Of a DNA stretch of 64,000 nucleotides, positions 10,830-23,110 are shown piece by piece. The notes under the pieces are model-generated. The model was not told the DNA's origin and ran no database searches. It saw only the letters and a list, made by a program, of their open reading frames with translations. Both the position numbers and the translations under genes were made by a program. Source of the DNA: Aspidiotus rigidus (lineage: Eukaryota; Arthropoda; Insecta; Hemiptera; Diaspididae); contig JAVHKY010000008.1 in assembly GCA_035079385.1 (NCBI GenBank), positions 6,246,001-6,310,000 on the forward strand. The letters run 5' to 3'. Every line of letters starts with the position of its first letter. The first letter of the stretch is position 1.

Positions 10830-11690
10830 TTCAGAGCGTCCCAACGACTAGAGAATTTTTTTCAATTTTTTTAAAACTCGGCGTAAGTGTTCTTAGAAGA
10901 ATTGACCATACCAATGAGCGTCTGGAGAATTTATTGAATATTTTTTTCGAAATAGGGATGTATTTACTCAAAAATTGACCTTATTGATAAATTGAATATA
11001 AAAATCACGATTCTCCAAGTTCAAATAGCAGATATTTTCAATTTTTCATTTTCAGACTATTCCAGCGACTGAAGAATTTCTGGACTATTTTTTTCAAACT
11101 CGGCGGAGGTATTAACATAAGATTTGACCTTTTTGATGAACAACATACCAAAAATCAGGGCTCTCCATGTTGAAAAAGTTGATTTTCTGGATTTGGTACT
11201 ATCTCTAGATCGTTCCAGCGACTGGAGAATTTATTGACTATTTTTTCCAACTCGACGGATGTATTTACATAAGAATTGACCTTGTTGCTAAACAGAATAT
11301 GAAAAATCACGGTTTTCCATGTTGGAAAAGTGGATCACCTGGAGTTTTTACTATTTCCAGGGCATCCCAGAAACCTGGAGAATTTTTTGACTATTTTTTT
11401 CAAACTTGGCGTACATGTTCACATAAGAATTGGATGAATTGTGGAATGACCGCACGGTCCTCCAGGGTGAAAAAGTGGATTTTCTCTAACTTTTGTCATT
11501 TCCAGAAAGTTCCAGCGACTGGAGAATTTTTTGACCATTTTTTTCAAACTCAGCAAACATGTTTACGTGAGAAATGACCTATTTGATGAATGAAATACCA
11601 AAACTCACGGTCCTCCAGAGTGAAAAAGTGAATTTTCTCACTTCTCTTCTATTTTCAGACTATTCCAGCGACTGGAGAATTTTTCAACTA
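10830..11690. repeat. ~145-bp direct repeats in the right palindrome arm
   Basis: Inverted counterparts of the left-arm units: CCAGCGACTGGAGAATTT or variants at about 10844, 11057, 11215, 11365, 11512 and 11665, with a shorter degenerate unit near 10911. Confidence 0.8.
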
Positions 11691-12358
11691 TTTATCTCAA
11701 TCTAACGTACTCCACCTCAGCGGTGGATGTGTTTACATAAGAATTGACCAAATCGTTAAACGAAATACTAAACATATATTTTTGGTCTATCAACATTCCC
11801 ATTTCATCTCATGGAGGAGTGCGTATTTTTCACCTCGAACATTGACCATTGATTTCTCGCGGTCTATTGCGGTAGCAGTCATAGTTCACCCCGCTATTCA
11901 TGGAAAAATCACAGAAATTCATTAAATATTGATTTTTTTGGAAATGTTGCACCTCACCGAGGACTATGGTACCTATGTCTGTTGTAGTAGAGGATGTGGC
12001 GCTTCAAATGAATGATTTCCCCCAGGTGCCTCCCCCCGATTTTTTTTATTCGAGTTTGAAGTTTTGTTATAGCTAGAAACTAGGGAAAATATGAATGGTT
12101 TTTTTTGAAAAAAATACCGTGGATGAACGTTCACATATACTAAAATGTCCCCAAGTTTCATTGCTGTGCGATCGTTATTGGCTGAGATATAGCCATTTGG
12201 ATTTTAGGCCTAAAAATCACTCTGCAGTCCATGTGGGTGAGCGGATGGGTCCAATTTTTTGGATTTCGAGTTTTCTCATTGGGGACAACATTTTGACGGA
12301 CATTTGAAACATTTTCCGACCAAGGCCATTTTCCCCCCCTTACCCGGCCAGAGCCTTT

Positions 12359-15300
12359 GATGCTTCTAAATACAAATCCAGCAATAACAGTAAGTTATAG
12401 ACTGACCAGTGTCCATTCTCTCCTTGTCCAAACTGGTATCGGCTCGTTCTCTTCTCCTTTACGTTTCTATTGCAATGTTATAAAAAATACTCGTCAAATG
12501 TCACTGGCGAAAATCTGTAAAATTTCTTCTTTAATCTGTCGATAAGATTAACAAAATGCAATTTCATTCATTAAGACATGAAACGTTCTCTCGATCTGTG
12601 TGTAGTTTGGTACAATCTCTTCATCTCAGCTGTGCAGGGTACTTTCAAATATTTCCAGCGTTTTTGTCAATTCTATCTCTTGAACTTGTCCCATGAAAAA
12701 CTTTTTATCGCTATAATGTTCTATCTTTCACATTAATAATACCTTCATTGATACCCGTGCTAATGAGAAGCTGTTCCTGTGTTGTGAACGCGCGGTGAGA
12801 AATCGACTACAGGCCCGTCTATGATTGAAGCGGGAAAATAATTACGTGGAAATTCCTATTTTTTACGGCAAGAGTGTAAGTGTGGTTTTTCTCCTGCAAC
12901 ACAGTCACGAGAAGAAACTATAGAGTGAATAAAGCAAGAGCTTGAATATTCTAGGACCAGGCAAGAAAATGTGAATTTACCTGGATACACCTCATCCATT
13001 GAAAACTCGCAGCAAGAAACCATCACTGGCTCCGCTTCAGGTCAAATAAAGCGAGACCTGAGCATTCTGAATAAACTTACCAAGAATTTATCGTATATGA
13101 GCTTCGTCTCCGATTTTTTTGACAGAGGGCAAATTTTAGGAGAGTGGATTTTCCAACGTCACTAGATTCATATTCTTTCGTCTAGAACAAGGAAAATTTA
13201 CGTAGACTGTCCCCTCTGATCTGAACCAGGGTTAAATAGTTGATTTCTTGCCACGAGTACACGACGGAAGAGGAACCCTTGTAAAATCACATTGTCTCTT
13301 CCAGCGCAACAGGAATCTTCACTGGACACGGGACCTCAGCCAATTTTTCACCGCGAGCTTACAACAGAAGACGACGATAATTAAAGAGCAAGGGATGATT
13401 TCGAAAAAGGGGAAGGAATCGTTGATAGTTAACCACTTCATCATCTCATAAACCTATTCCTAAATCGGAAGGAGATTACTCCTTGCATTACTCATGTGGG
13501 TATGCCTACCTTCAATGTGTCTGGCCATAACTTGGCAAATTGCATTTATCTGTTCCTAGATCTTCTGGCTCTCCGGGAGCATCACACATATAGAAGTTAC
13601 AGAATAAGATTTCCAAAAAGTAATTCTCGAGAACTTGGTCAATACGAAGTACATCTACGCCAGAGAAACTTCCATACATATTATCATCCTTCATATGCCT
13701 GATACTGCTTACCCGGAATATAAAGTATATATAAGATTTCCGCGATGGTATTCGCTAATCAAGATTTCCTGTTCAGAAATATAGTCCGTTTTTCGACAAC
13801 ATATACGCCATTTTCATGCCGAAACTTTCGTTGTTCGCCCGTAACAAGATTAAAAGTGACGTACTCGCCGCCGCTAATAAAATTGGCTGTTGCCTTCGCT
13901 CGCGTAAATTTCATTCTCGCAAAATATTAAGCAACATGTACGCCGAAATTGCGTTAGTGCGAAATTAGATAGTTTTAGAAGGGCGCGACGTCTCATACAC
14001 GTTTTTCGGAAATGAGCTTTCTAGCCTTGTCGATAAGAATATAAACTGTACGTGAAAAAACTACGGAATACGAAAGTGTACGAGAGTGCAGCATATTATT
14101 ATTATAGGAAAGAGCTTAGCGGTATTGAAAATTAGCGATATGAAACGCGACGAACTCTCGTTAAGGTGTGAAATTGGGGCGTCATACTTCAATCAAGTTC
14201 GCGCCCAAAATTCCTGAGGCTAGTCGAGCCCCACTTTTCACCCGTAAACGTTCGCGATAATAAACGTTGATGATGCTGGTAAGGAGCAATTACGGCGAGA
14301 GAACAGAAATAAGTTACATCGCACGTACCCACGTTAATTAGAAATACGATTAACTGGAGCGAAAATCGGTACGATAATTTTCTAATACCGACGCAAAAGC
14401 GAATAATATTGCAAGTAGAACGATATCTCGTATGCAATACTTTCTGGGATAGAAGTTATAAACTTTAGAGGCATCGCATTGTTAAAGAAGAGCGAATGCT
14501 GTTAACGCCTCGTCTCGTTCGGTTTCTTTTTCCCCATTTGGTGGGCGAGAAAATTTATGATAATGTTTTCCTTAATATTTCCTTTTTTTTTCTCTCTCTC
14601 TTCTGTTCCTTACATCTGCTTTCTCATTTTCATTTCATGTAGTTCATGATATACCCGATGTGAGAATTACAGTGAAAAGATGATTATTATTACGGTTTTG
14701 CTTGATAAAAGTAAATGTGTATTGCTCGAAGCAAAGAAGATACATGTTTTTTTTTTCTCATTTCATGAAATGTACGGCGAGATAACATAATCCCCATCGT
14801 GTTAAAATATTCACCTCTTTCTTTTTTTTTTATGTTTGTAAATTTCTTCTGGATGACATAAGGGCATCAGGAAGCTACTGCTCTAAATTTTAATTACATC
14901 CTCATATTTTTTTTTTAATGGTGAAAAAGTGTAGAATTAAACCGATGAAATTTTCTTGTAGCTCACTAGAATTTTAAAACTAGCATCATTTTGTTACCCT
15001 CTCGAACCAGTCAGGGTACTTGACATACGATCACTACATGCAATAAGTATGCAAATGCAGTATGAAATTATTTGGAGGAAAATAAAAGTTTACGTTTTGT
15101 ACTTGCCCCCTTCTGAATGTATCCGAAAAGTCTTTTTTTTGAGGAAGTTTCGGCTTTGGTCTCCTTTCCTTTCAATCATTGGGGGTTGGAGGTTAGAAGC
15201 ATGTCTCCAACCCCGTCTTCTATTTCAATTTTCATCCTGGAAAAAGGCTGAGTCCTTTACTCTACGTTTGAACTACGTAGTACTCGTGCCCTCCAATCGA

Positions 15301-15790
15301 CGCGTCGTTTTCTGTTGTCTGCTCGCGGCGAGAGATAGGCTGATGTTCTGTGTCTGGTATACAAGCGGGCATTGGTAAAGAAATCCTCGTTACACCACGC
15401 GACAGAGTGGATATTATTAATTTGTTCTGTTGCGTTATTGATTACACCACTTCCTCTGTATGATTGAAGCGGAAAAATATGGTTGTGTTATGCGATTAAG
15501 AGAATATTATTGAGAGACTCATCTGCAGCTGTGAACTCGCAATGAGAAATCAGACGAAAGTACGAAAATTCTCATGTGTGCGGCAAGAATTTATGAATTC
15601 TTTAAGAAGCCTATCTCCGGCTTTTAGTCAATGGGAAAAATGATCTCTGGCCCCCGCTCAGGTCGAAGAAGGCAAGAACCAAAATATTCTCGTTATGATA
15701 GTCGGAAGAATGTGAATTCACCGTAAAACTCTTCTTCCATTATGAATTCACAGCAAGATTTAGACCCCGGTTCATCTCAAAGGAACAAGA
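12359..15790. other. Non-coding stretch with one copy of a dispersed ~210-bp repeat
   Basis: No supported gene. The block at about 13235-13400 (CTTGCCACGAGTACACGACG, then CACATTGTCTC and TTCACCGCGAGCT) matches the units at 17.69-18.16 kb. Blocks at 12780-12900 and 15450-15600 share shorter phrases with it, such as GATTGAAGCGG. 13500-15000 is AT-rich with T-runs near 14580, 14750 and 14820. Confidence 0.5.
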
Positions 15791-17010
15791 GTGACTGGTT
15801 ACCTATTAAGCATCATCTGCATTCAAACTGCAGAGATGTCTGCTAGGGTAATGAGAAGAAGCGTTACAAGCGGTATCCCTCAGGGCTCTGTCTTGGACCC
15901 TACTCAGCGGAACATTCAAGACGCAGCTGCCACAAGGAAGCAGCTCGTATGCTATGCCGACGACACACTGGTGGTTGGCTCGGCCGACACTACTTCCGAG
16001 TGGGAGACCAAGGTGAACCGGACCCTAGAGGCTGTGACCCGTTGGATCGAGTCAACCGGATTAAGCTTATAGCAATTGACAAGATGGAGGCCATTGTTTT
16101 CACGACCCTTCGAAAGTTTAATCCACCCACATTTCGCCTACAATGTGTGGATATCAAGACTAAGAGGATACTGAACTACCTGAGGTCCAGGTTCGATAGC
16201 AAGCTTAGTTTCTGACACCATTTTGAGGCTTCCGGAGTGGTGAAACATTTGTCCCGCCTAACATTGAACCAAGGAAGACCACGAGAAGCTATAAGAAGAC
16301 TATACATGAGCGTAGTTCTCCCAGTGTGGGCCAACTCCACAAAGATTGAGTACAGAAAGAAAAGAAATAGAAGAATTCAACAAAGAGCTGCGGTTAGAGG
16401 TGTCAAAGTCTACCACACTGTGTCAAAGAACGCTCTTTGCGCGTTCGAACACCGCACATTGATCTGCTGGCAGAAGAGCGAGTAGTGGTCTTACAGGCGA
16501 AGAAGACAAAGACCAACCAACAAGCCTCGAGAGTCAAGCAGGAGGCCAGTCGCTTCCTGCTTGCAAAGGGGAAAGAGCGACTCACTGGGCCCGTGATCTC
16601 GACAAGTGGATGGACCGAGACCATGACCAGCTGAACTTCCATCTCACACAAATGATAAGCGGCCGTGGGTGTGCCAACAAGTACCTACAAAAAATAGGTA
16701 AAGGTGTTCACTCAGTGATCAGAAGCGGAATGATGGTCCACAGCACACCTTCGTTGAGTTTGAGGCATGAAGACATGACATAAGTCGAGTAAACTAAATC
16801 GGTCTTAGAGAAATATACTCACAGAGAGTAACAAAGCAAATACAAGAACCGCACAATAATACAAACAAACCGAGCGCTTTCGACTAAACAGTCATGTGTA
16901 TTTGCTTTGTTACTCTCTGTGAGTATATTTCTCTATGATGGATGACCGTAAAATTAAAAAACGCATTGATTCTAAATCGGTCTCTTCTTGAGGTCAGGAA
17001 AGATGAAGGA
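15791..17010 (+). pseudogene. R1-clade LINE, 3' part of ORF2 (copy C)
   Basis: Decayed reverse transcriptase of the R1 family also seen at 37-40 kb and 45-46 kb. Visible blocks: SVTSGIPQGSVL (RT domain 4), then CYADDTLVV with the catalytic YADD at 15953-15964, RTLEAVTRWIESTG, and, after frameshifts, a thumb/linker region with NQGRPREAIRRLYMSVVLPVW. Further on DRDHDQLNFHLTQ and GRGC correspond to the cysteine-knuckle end of R1 ORF2. Stops and frameshifts are frequent and the 5' two thirds are missing. Text resuming at 16984 (CTTCTTGAGGTCAGG) matches the equivalent place in copy D, so the LINE continues on both sides of the 166-bp insertion at 16806-16971. Confidence 0.8.
16806..16971 (-). mobile_element. 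166-bp insertion with perfect 37-bp inverted repeat
   Basis: Inserted in the R1 LINE and flanked by a 12-bp target duplication CTAAATCGGTCT (16794-16805 and 16972-16983). The arms 16807-16843 and 16898-16934 are exact reverse complements over 37 bp with a 54-bp spacer. On the minus strand the spacer reads GACTGTTTAGTCGAAAGCGC: a hairpin followed by GAAA and a self-complementary tetramer, recalling the hammerhead-like ends of PLEs elsewhere in the window. It is probably a truncated PLE terminal fragment; a MITE-like foldback is the alternative. Confidence 0.65.
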
Positions 17011-17640
17011 TTCACCTACGGAACCATGTATCTACCTTTGCCGCTAAGGTAGACAAGAAGAAAATGACACAGAATGGACACCGCGGATGTACAACCTTCC
17101 CTATTTACGTGTACCATCCTCCATTCTTCTGCTGCTGCCGCCGCCGCTAACATATCAGTACAACCAAACAAAAGGCGCTCAGGGAGCGCCAACGAAAGGA
17201 AGGGCAAAAAACAGAAAAAAAAAAAAAAAAAAACGCCAAACAGACAAAGAAGAAAAGAACAAGGAACTCCCGCCTGAGAAGCCAGAGTTGCAAAGCACTG
17301 CTGATGAGCTTCTAATGAGTACTCAGTGGAGGCTAAAAGCTCAGGTGGAGGAGTAGGTACGTGAGAGTCCATGGTAAAGCACTACCTGAATTCCAGGTTG
17401 AGTGCTGAGCGCTATACTAAGGTAGACCCAGACATCGCACAGCGCGCAAAATGGAGCTAGGCCCATCTCAATTCAAGGCCTCCGGATTACCGACGCAATG
17501 TCGGGACCACTTTGCGTCGCAACCCCCCTTCAAAGGCAACCTTGAAGGGCTAATTTGCAGCAATTCTAATTAGGTTGGGCAAAAAACGCTAATTTTTCAA
17601 AGTCTCACTAAATTCACATTATGTCGCATGAGACAACAAG
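17011..17640. other. Unassigned, possibly LINE-derived sequence
   Basis: Contains an A-run (17216-17232) inside a Lys-rich open frame (17087-17356) and no recognisable domain. It could be ORF1-like or untranslated sequence of an R1 element. 17500-17520 has a short dyad around GACGCAATGTCGG / TTTGCGTC. Confidence 0.35.
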
Positions 17641-17689
17641 AATTTCCTGTACTATATCCCCTCCTCTACCTAGATTGGAAGTGAGGCTG

Positions 17690-18160
17690 ATCTCTTGCCA
17701 CGAGTACACAACGAAAGAGGCACCTTTCCTTTGAAAATTCACATTGCCTCGTATAGCACAACAATGATCTCCGTACATTAGACCGTTCTGACCCGATATG
17801 GAAGCTTAGTCAATTTCTCACCGTGAACTCGAATCCAGTAACATTGTCTTTATCACCCAAAACAACGACAACTGCTGTACGTATACTATCCCTCCCTGAT
17901 CTCTTGCCACAAGTCCACCACGGAAGACATATTTGTGTGAACTTATATTGCCTCCTCTAGCACAACACGAATTTCTGTACACTCAGCCAGTTTGACCCGA
18001 TATGGAAGCTTAGTCAATTTCTCACCATGAGCTCGAAACAGAAGACGACTCGTAGGGTGTAACATTGTCTTCAACTTGTAAACTGTCCCACCCTGATCTG
18101 AGCCGCGGTGGTGAGGCTTACGTCTCGCCACGAGTTCACAACGAAAGAGGCATAAAAGAG
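17690..18160. repeat. Three tandem units of a ~210-bp dispersed repeat
   Basis: Units start at CTTGCCACGAGTACACAACG (about 17697), CTTGCCACAAGTCCACCACG (about 17904) and CTCGCCACGAGTTCACAACG (about 18124). Shared inner phrases are GACCCGATATGGAAGCTTAG and TCAATTTCTCACC. The third unit is truncated. A single copy lies near 13.24 kb. Confidence 0.7.
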
Positions 18161-18164
18161 AAAG

Positions 18165-19779
18165 GAGACAAGCACAAACAAGAAACCCACCGACACAAAT
18201 CAGCAGATATGCGTAGTACAAATGATTAAGCCTAGGGAAAATTCAAGTTTTGAAAAAAGGTAGTAGTACATTTTGTTCGTACGAACAGATAAGGAGAACA
18301 TTATTGAAATTCTTCCAAGGAAAAATTGACCTAGGCGATAGAATTTCGAATAAAGAAATTGGAAAGAGGAAGATGGACGTCAAGTAGGTACACAGAATGA
18401 TCAACTGATACAAAGACTACGGAGAGAAGCTGAGGGAAGGAAGACAGCTGCGATTTTGTAGAAATGCGATATCTTATATTACGGCACATCATTACTGTAT
18501 AAGCCGTTCCATACAGTTTTTGAGAATGGCCAAGTGAAGATGAATCCGCAAAATTGGTGTCATTCAAAAATTCAAATAATACTCATAATCCGCATTTGAT
18601 AGCAGCTCCTATAATGTTTAAACCTTCTACAGTCTGTAATTCAGCAGAACAATTATGTACCAAAATCCTCATGACTAATTCATCGAATAGAGTACATTTT
18701 GCAAGCATTACAGTGCTCATACAAATAAACAGTGCACCATTTTGTAATCTTTATGTACAGCTTTAGTTCTCGCTGATAAAAAATGCAGTACCTTCTCTAT
18801 GAGCGTTATTATCTTAAATTTCCTAATCAATTACACGGGCGGAGGGTGAACTTATCTCAAAGCGAAGCAATTTCAAACTTCCATTTCAAGTCGAAGGACA
18901 TATAATATACAAGAAAAGAATTATCTCAGCTATACTGCATCATATCTATACTACACGAACAGTACCGACGATGTACCACAGATGTTAGCAGCCAGCTGTG
19001 CGCGTATAAGAGCCGAAAAAGCGGTTCATCATTTTTTCAGACACTTCACAAACGTGCCGCGCCATTTTTCGAATGAATATTTTCGGTACTTCAGTGTTTA
19101 TTCAAGATGGTCAACTGTCTTTTTCGGCGTGGTTTATTAACTGAAACTTTCAATTCACTCGAGAGCAGTTCTCCTTCCCCTCATATCATTGTTGTACTGT
19201 ATAAGACAACGAGATACAAAGAAAAAACAATTTTAACTTCGTTAATTTTTAATTCATTTTTGGAATTACACTCCGCTGCGTCGTTCGTTATATTTTTTCT
19301 CTTTGTTTCTCCTTCGCGAAAGCTTTTAAAAATTTTAAAATACGATTTCACTTTAACAAACACGGCCTCGAAAGAAAGTAGTCGAACATTAAATTCTCAG
19401 TTTGTAAACGGCCTGGTTTGGAGAAAATATTGTCATTTACCAACAAAATATTCGTCTCGCTTCCGGTTCTTTTTTTTTCTCTTTTTTTAATTTTTTCACC
19501 CCGTACCGTGTACCGCAACCAAAAATAGCGAGAAAATGTGTAGTAGCAGTAGGGTGTCTGCGTTCGCCACCATCTAACCGAAATGAAATTGATACAGCGG
19601 GTGTTGTGTTTTCGGCTACAACAATATTCAACAGGCAACGAGAGACGAAATAAGAAAGGAGAACGACACGGAGAAGTTGGAATACTGAAAGTAATGTCTA
19701 CTCGTAGAATTTTTGGCATTCGAGAAGTATCGAACCATTTTCAAAAGCAAAAATGAGGTTTTCAATAGTACACAGACGG
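18165..19779. other. Non-coding, AT-rich
   Basis: No supported gene. The 127-codon open frame at 19107-19490 starts at an ATG but is T-rich, ends in poly-Phe and has no recognisable domain. Confidence 0.45.
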
Positions 19780-20185
19780 GTGCTTTTTAACAGGGAACCT
19801 GTTTTGTCGGAGGGTTTTTTGGAAAAAACTCTGTTGTGCGCCACCCGGCCAGCTCAAAAATTTTCCAAGTCCCCCTCCTAATTTACATAGCACGGTGGTC
19901 GGTGTATATAGCCTGAAAAATAGCCCCTTCGAGTGACTTGATATGCAGTACTTCATGCACCAATTAACTTAGCCCCTTCAATGAGCCAGATATGCAACGC
20001 TGCAAACACCATAATACTCAGAACGTCCTTCTAAAATATTTTAAGTCCCTCTCCTATTATATATAGCTAAGTCCAGCCTTTTGACATGACGTCATAGATC
20101 TGGTACGTCAACATTTTTCAGATCCCACGTGTCCCACAAGACAGTTTCCTTGCCACCCCTTGTTCAACTCCGTTAAAGAACCCGC
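19780..20185. repeat. Dispersed repeat family, copy 1
   Basis: Shares ordered blocks with 54138-54229 plus 56952-57345: CAGGGAACCTGTT, CCAAGTCCCCCTCCTA, TATAGCCTGAAAAATAGCCC, GAGCCAGATATGCAACGC and TCAACTCCGTTAAAGAACCC. It shows the empty target site (GTGTATATAGCCTG) for the transposon inserted in copy 2. Confidence 0.8.
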
Positions 20186-22450
20186 GAGTTTTTTTCTGGT
20201 ACTCGAGTATCACGATCTTGTTCGCAGATTCTCCCTACACATATAAATTGTCTGATTGATCTACTGCTGGTACTTCTTTGACGTGGAACTCGGAGGTATA
20301 AGCCGCATGGCTTTTACCTGCATTATTACAGCATTACACTCGTAAAGGCATAAAACTTGAAATATTGATGGATGAAATTTCCAGATCAAATTGGCCCCAC
20401 CTAGCTAGAGATCACGATCATACAGGAGAGCAGCGGGAGAAAGTCGTCATGTTATCAAGGATATTCAAACGGAGACATTGAGACCTCTGGTTATTTGTAC
20501 TTGGAAAATAATCCACCGTCGATGGAAAGTTGTGGTGGTAGCGTGGGGTAGAGTTATTCAAGAAAATGTACACGAGTTTTCAGAATTACTTTGAGAGTAC
20601 ACCAAAAAGTGTCGATTTTCGAGCTATAAACGATATGTCAGTGGTCTGCGTCTCCTGACCCCAAATCGCGGGTGTTTTCCATCGTCTGTCATAAATTATT
20701 TCTATTTTCTTTCAAGGTTATTGAAATTCTTTACACGCTATGATTTTTGTATGCCTCGCCCCTTTTATCAGAATTTCAACTAAAAATTGTCCTCCATGAC
20801 GTCACATTCTACTACTTATACTTCTCTCGTCCCTATGATATCACGCCCTCGTGTTTCTGATCTTTTCGAGTGTTTCTTTTATCGCCTTCCAACCAATTAA
20901 GTACATTGATGACGTCATACCCTTTTTCAACTTGTACTCTTGACGATCAATTAACCAAACTTGAACCTAATTCATCGTGAGACGGAAGGTCTTGACTTAT
21001 CGAGTTTTGGCCAAGAACCCCCTAATTACGATCAGTTGTAGTACAGTTTCTATGCCCAGAGGAGAAATTTAGCCTGAGAATTCATAATTCTAGCCTACCT
21101 TGAAGGTTTGGAGCACAATATTCCTCTGGGTCCTTCGTTATAGAGTTTATGACTCCTGATTTTTCCACATCCCTCCTCTGTAAAAGGTCAGAACTCGACA
21201 TTTCTTCAAGTTCCTAAATTGGGTCAAGGTCATTGATAACGTCACAAAGGTTTAAAGCGCATGTTTTCTGAGGGTGAGACCCCCATAATGTGGATTTAGT
21301 CTTGAAACACGAGCAGTTTCAGCCCAAAATACTCCTCTGCGTCTACTCGTCTAGCTTATGATCGGATTACGATTCCATAGTCTGTAGTAAGAAATTTTCC
21401 CCCTTTACAGAGATTCAGAACACAAAACCTTTTGAATTCGCTACTCTTGAGAAGCTATAGCTGGAACGTGCCTCATGTCATCCCTATACAAAGTCGGAGC
21501 TCGATATTTTTTATAGTCCCTCATAAGGTCAAATTCAGTGATAATTTTACAAAGGTCCAACGCGGACCTCTCCTGAGGCTGTAACACCGATAGCGCGAAA
21601 TTAGTTTTAAAAGGAGTTTTAGCATAAAATTTTTCGCCGGGCCCAGCTAATGTTTAGCCTAAGATTCCACCATATTGAAGCATGGCTTATGGCTCGAAAT
21701 TTTTCCATAACTCTATAGCGGTTCATAGTTTGAGATCTTACAATATGGAACCTATTTTATCGGGGTTATTTCGGAAAAAATATCCGCCGACCGCCACCTA
21801 ATCTAACTTGAGAAATACAAAACCTAATCTAATCCAACTTATAGGAGGGGACTTTGAAAAAATGTGGTCTCTTGAAGTATCTATGATGAGAGGAGGGATT
21901 CTCTATAGCTCGGGGGTCTTCACTTTTCCAAGTCTCCCTTTTTCCCATGGATAACGTTCCCACTGAATGACAAGTCCTCCTCTTCAGAAGTTCATAGTCC
22001 AAACTTTCCTCAAGTTTCCTCTGTAGACGATTGGAGTTTGAAATTTTTTCTAGTTTATAAATACCGTCATGGTCATTGATGACGTCACAAAAGTTGTAAA
22101 TGGATATTTGCTAAGGATTCTCTCGCCTAAGCAAACAGTGGATTCCGTGCCACATAAAAAAGAAGCGGAGAGGAGAAAGATTTGAAGAAATTTTCCGACC
22201 CCGGAGATAAACGAGCGACCTGAAGAAATTTCAAACCGATGGCTTCCCATATAGGGTCGTAGTTTTGGAAGGACGAAGATCACAAGGATGTACTCGGGAA
22301 AATGCGGAAGAGTCCTTGAAGAATTTCTATTTTTGAGCATTTGAAGAAGAATGCCAACCGAGCGATTCCATCACAAATGAGGGGGGGTCGAAGGAAGGGC
22401 TTCAAATAATGTAGACCTATATGTTAGAGGACTCAGGGGCGAGCGGAGGA
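20186..22450. repeat. Decayed repeat DNA with TGACGTCA sites
   Basis: No gene. Recurrent phrases (AAGTCCCT, GGTCAAGGTCATTGATAACG, TGATGACGTCA, GAGGAGGG) link it to the array at 30.5-33.8 kb and to the repeat family at 19.8 and 57 kb. TGACGTCA occurs near 20089, 20797, 20910 and 22080. Confidence 0.6.
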
Positions 22451-23110
22451 TATCTGTCGAAGTGTCACGAGAAAATTTACAGGAACCTTTGACCTACTGT
22501 AGGGATTCGGTAAAATTTTGACCGAACAATATTTCGGGTGATGGGGGAGGGGGAGGAGTCTAAGTCATTGATCCTGGAAATTTCAGCGTTTTTCGACTTT
22601 GATACATTTTTGGGACTAGGAAAATTTTTTGGAATTCGAGCTGGACGAATACGGATGAGGGGAGCTTGGAGAAATTTCAACCCTCGAACTATGGAAAGGG
22701 AGATTTAGAAATTCTTGATTATCGAGCTCCAGATATGAGGAGGGAGATTAGAAAACACTGCTGATTCCGAGAAATAAATCCGAGTATTGACGTAACGAGC
22801 TGAAAATATCAGTTTTTGACAAACGAGCTCTTAAAGACAATGAAAAGTGCGACAGAGGTGAACTCTGAATTTGATTTCAACAGAGTCTTGCAGTAGCACT
22901 GACTATTCGGACTATCAATAAATCGCGAAATTATCGAGAGGGCGAGGAAGGGTTGGGCCGCCTTCTTAGAAGTCTACGGCACTACAGTCTTCACAGAGGA
23001 TTATTTTAAACTTTTCCTGCGCTCACAAATATACGCCCTCAAAGCAGTACGGATATTTTCTTCTTCTCGAGATAGGTATATAAATTAAGGACTCAAAAAA
23101 TACTATTTAC
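22451..23110. other. Non-coding sequence before the micro-exon
   Basis: No supported gene. If the micro-exon at 23111-23150 is real, this is downstream intron on the minus strand. Confidence 0.4.

Larger units (their letters stand above)
9194..12358. mobile_element. Giant palindromic (foldback-type) element, 3.2 kb
   Basis: The left end (9194: AAAGGCTCTGGCCGGGTAAG) reappears inverted as the right end (12339-12358). The arms stay alignable inward to a spacer at about 10610-10705: GGTACAATCTGTGTTACTG near 10564 is mirrored near 10738-10757. The outer ~270 bp of the arms differ at only a few sites; inner parts are more diverged and differ in length. Both arms carry ~145-bp direct repeats. No transposase is present, so this is a non-autonomous foldback or long-TIR element. 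I found no convincing target-site duplication. Confidence 0.85.

Noticed and set aside
17016..17372. 118-codon minus-strand frame with a hydrophobic core
   Set aside because: The hydrophobic stretch is the complement of an A-run in likely LINE-derived sequence; poly-Phe and poly-Ala are compositional.
19107..19490. 127-codon frame starting with ATG
   Set aside because: T-rich composition, terminal poly-Phe, no domain, and another long frame on the opposite strand.
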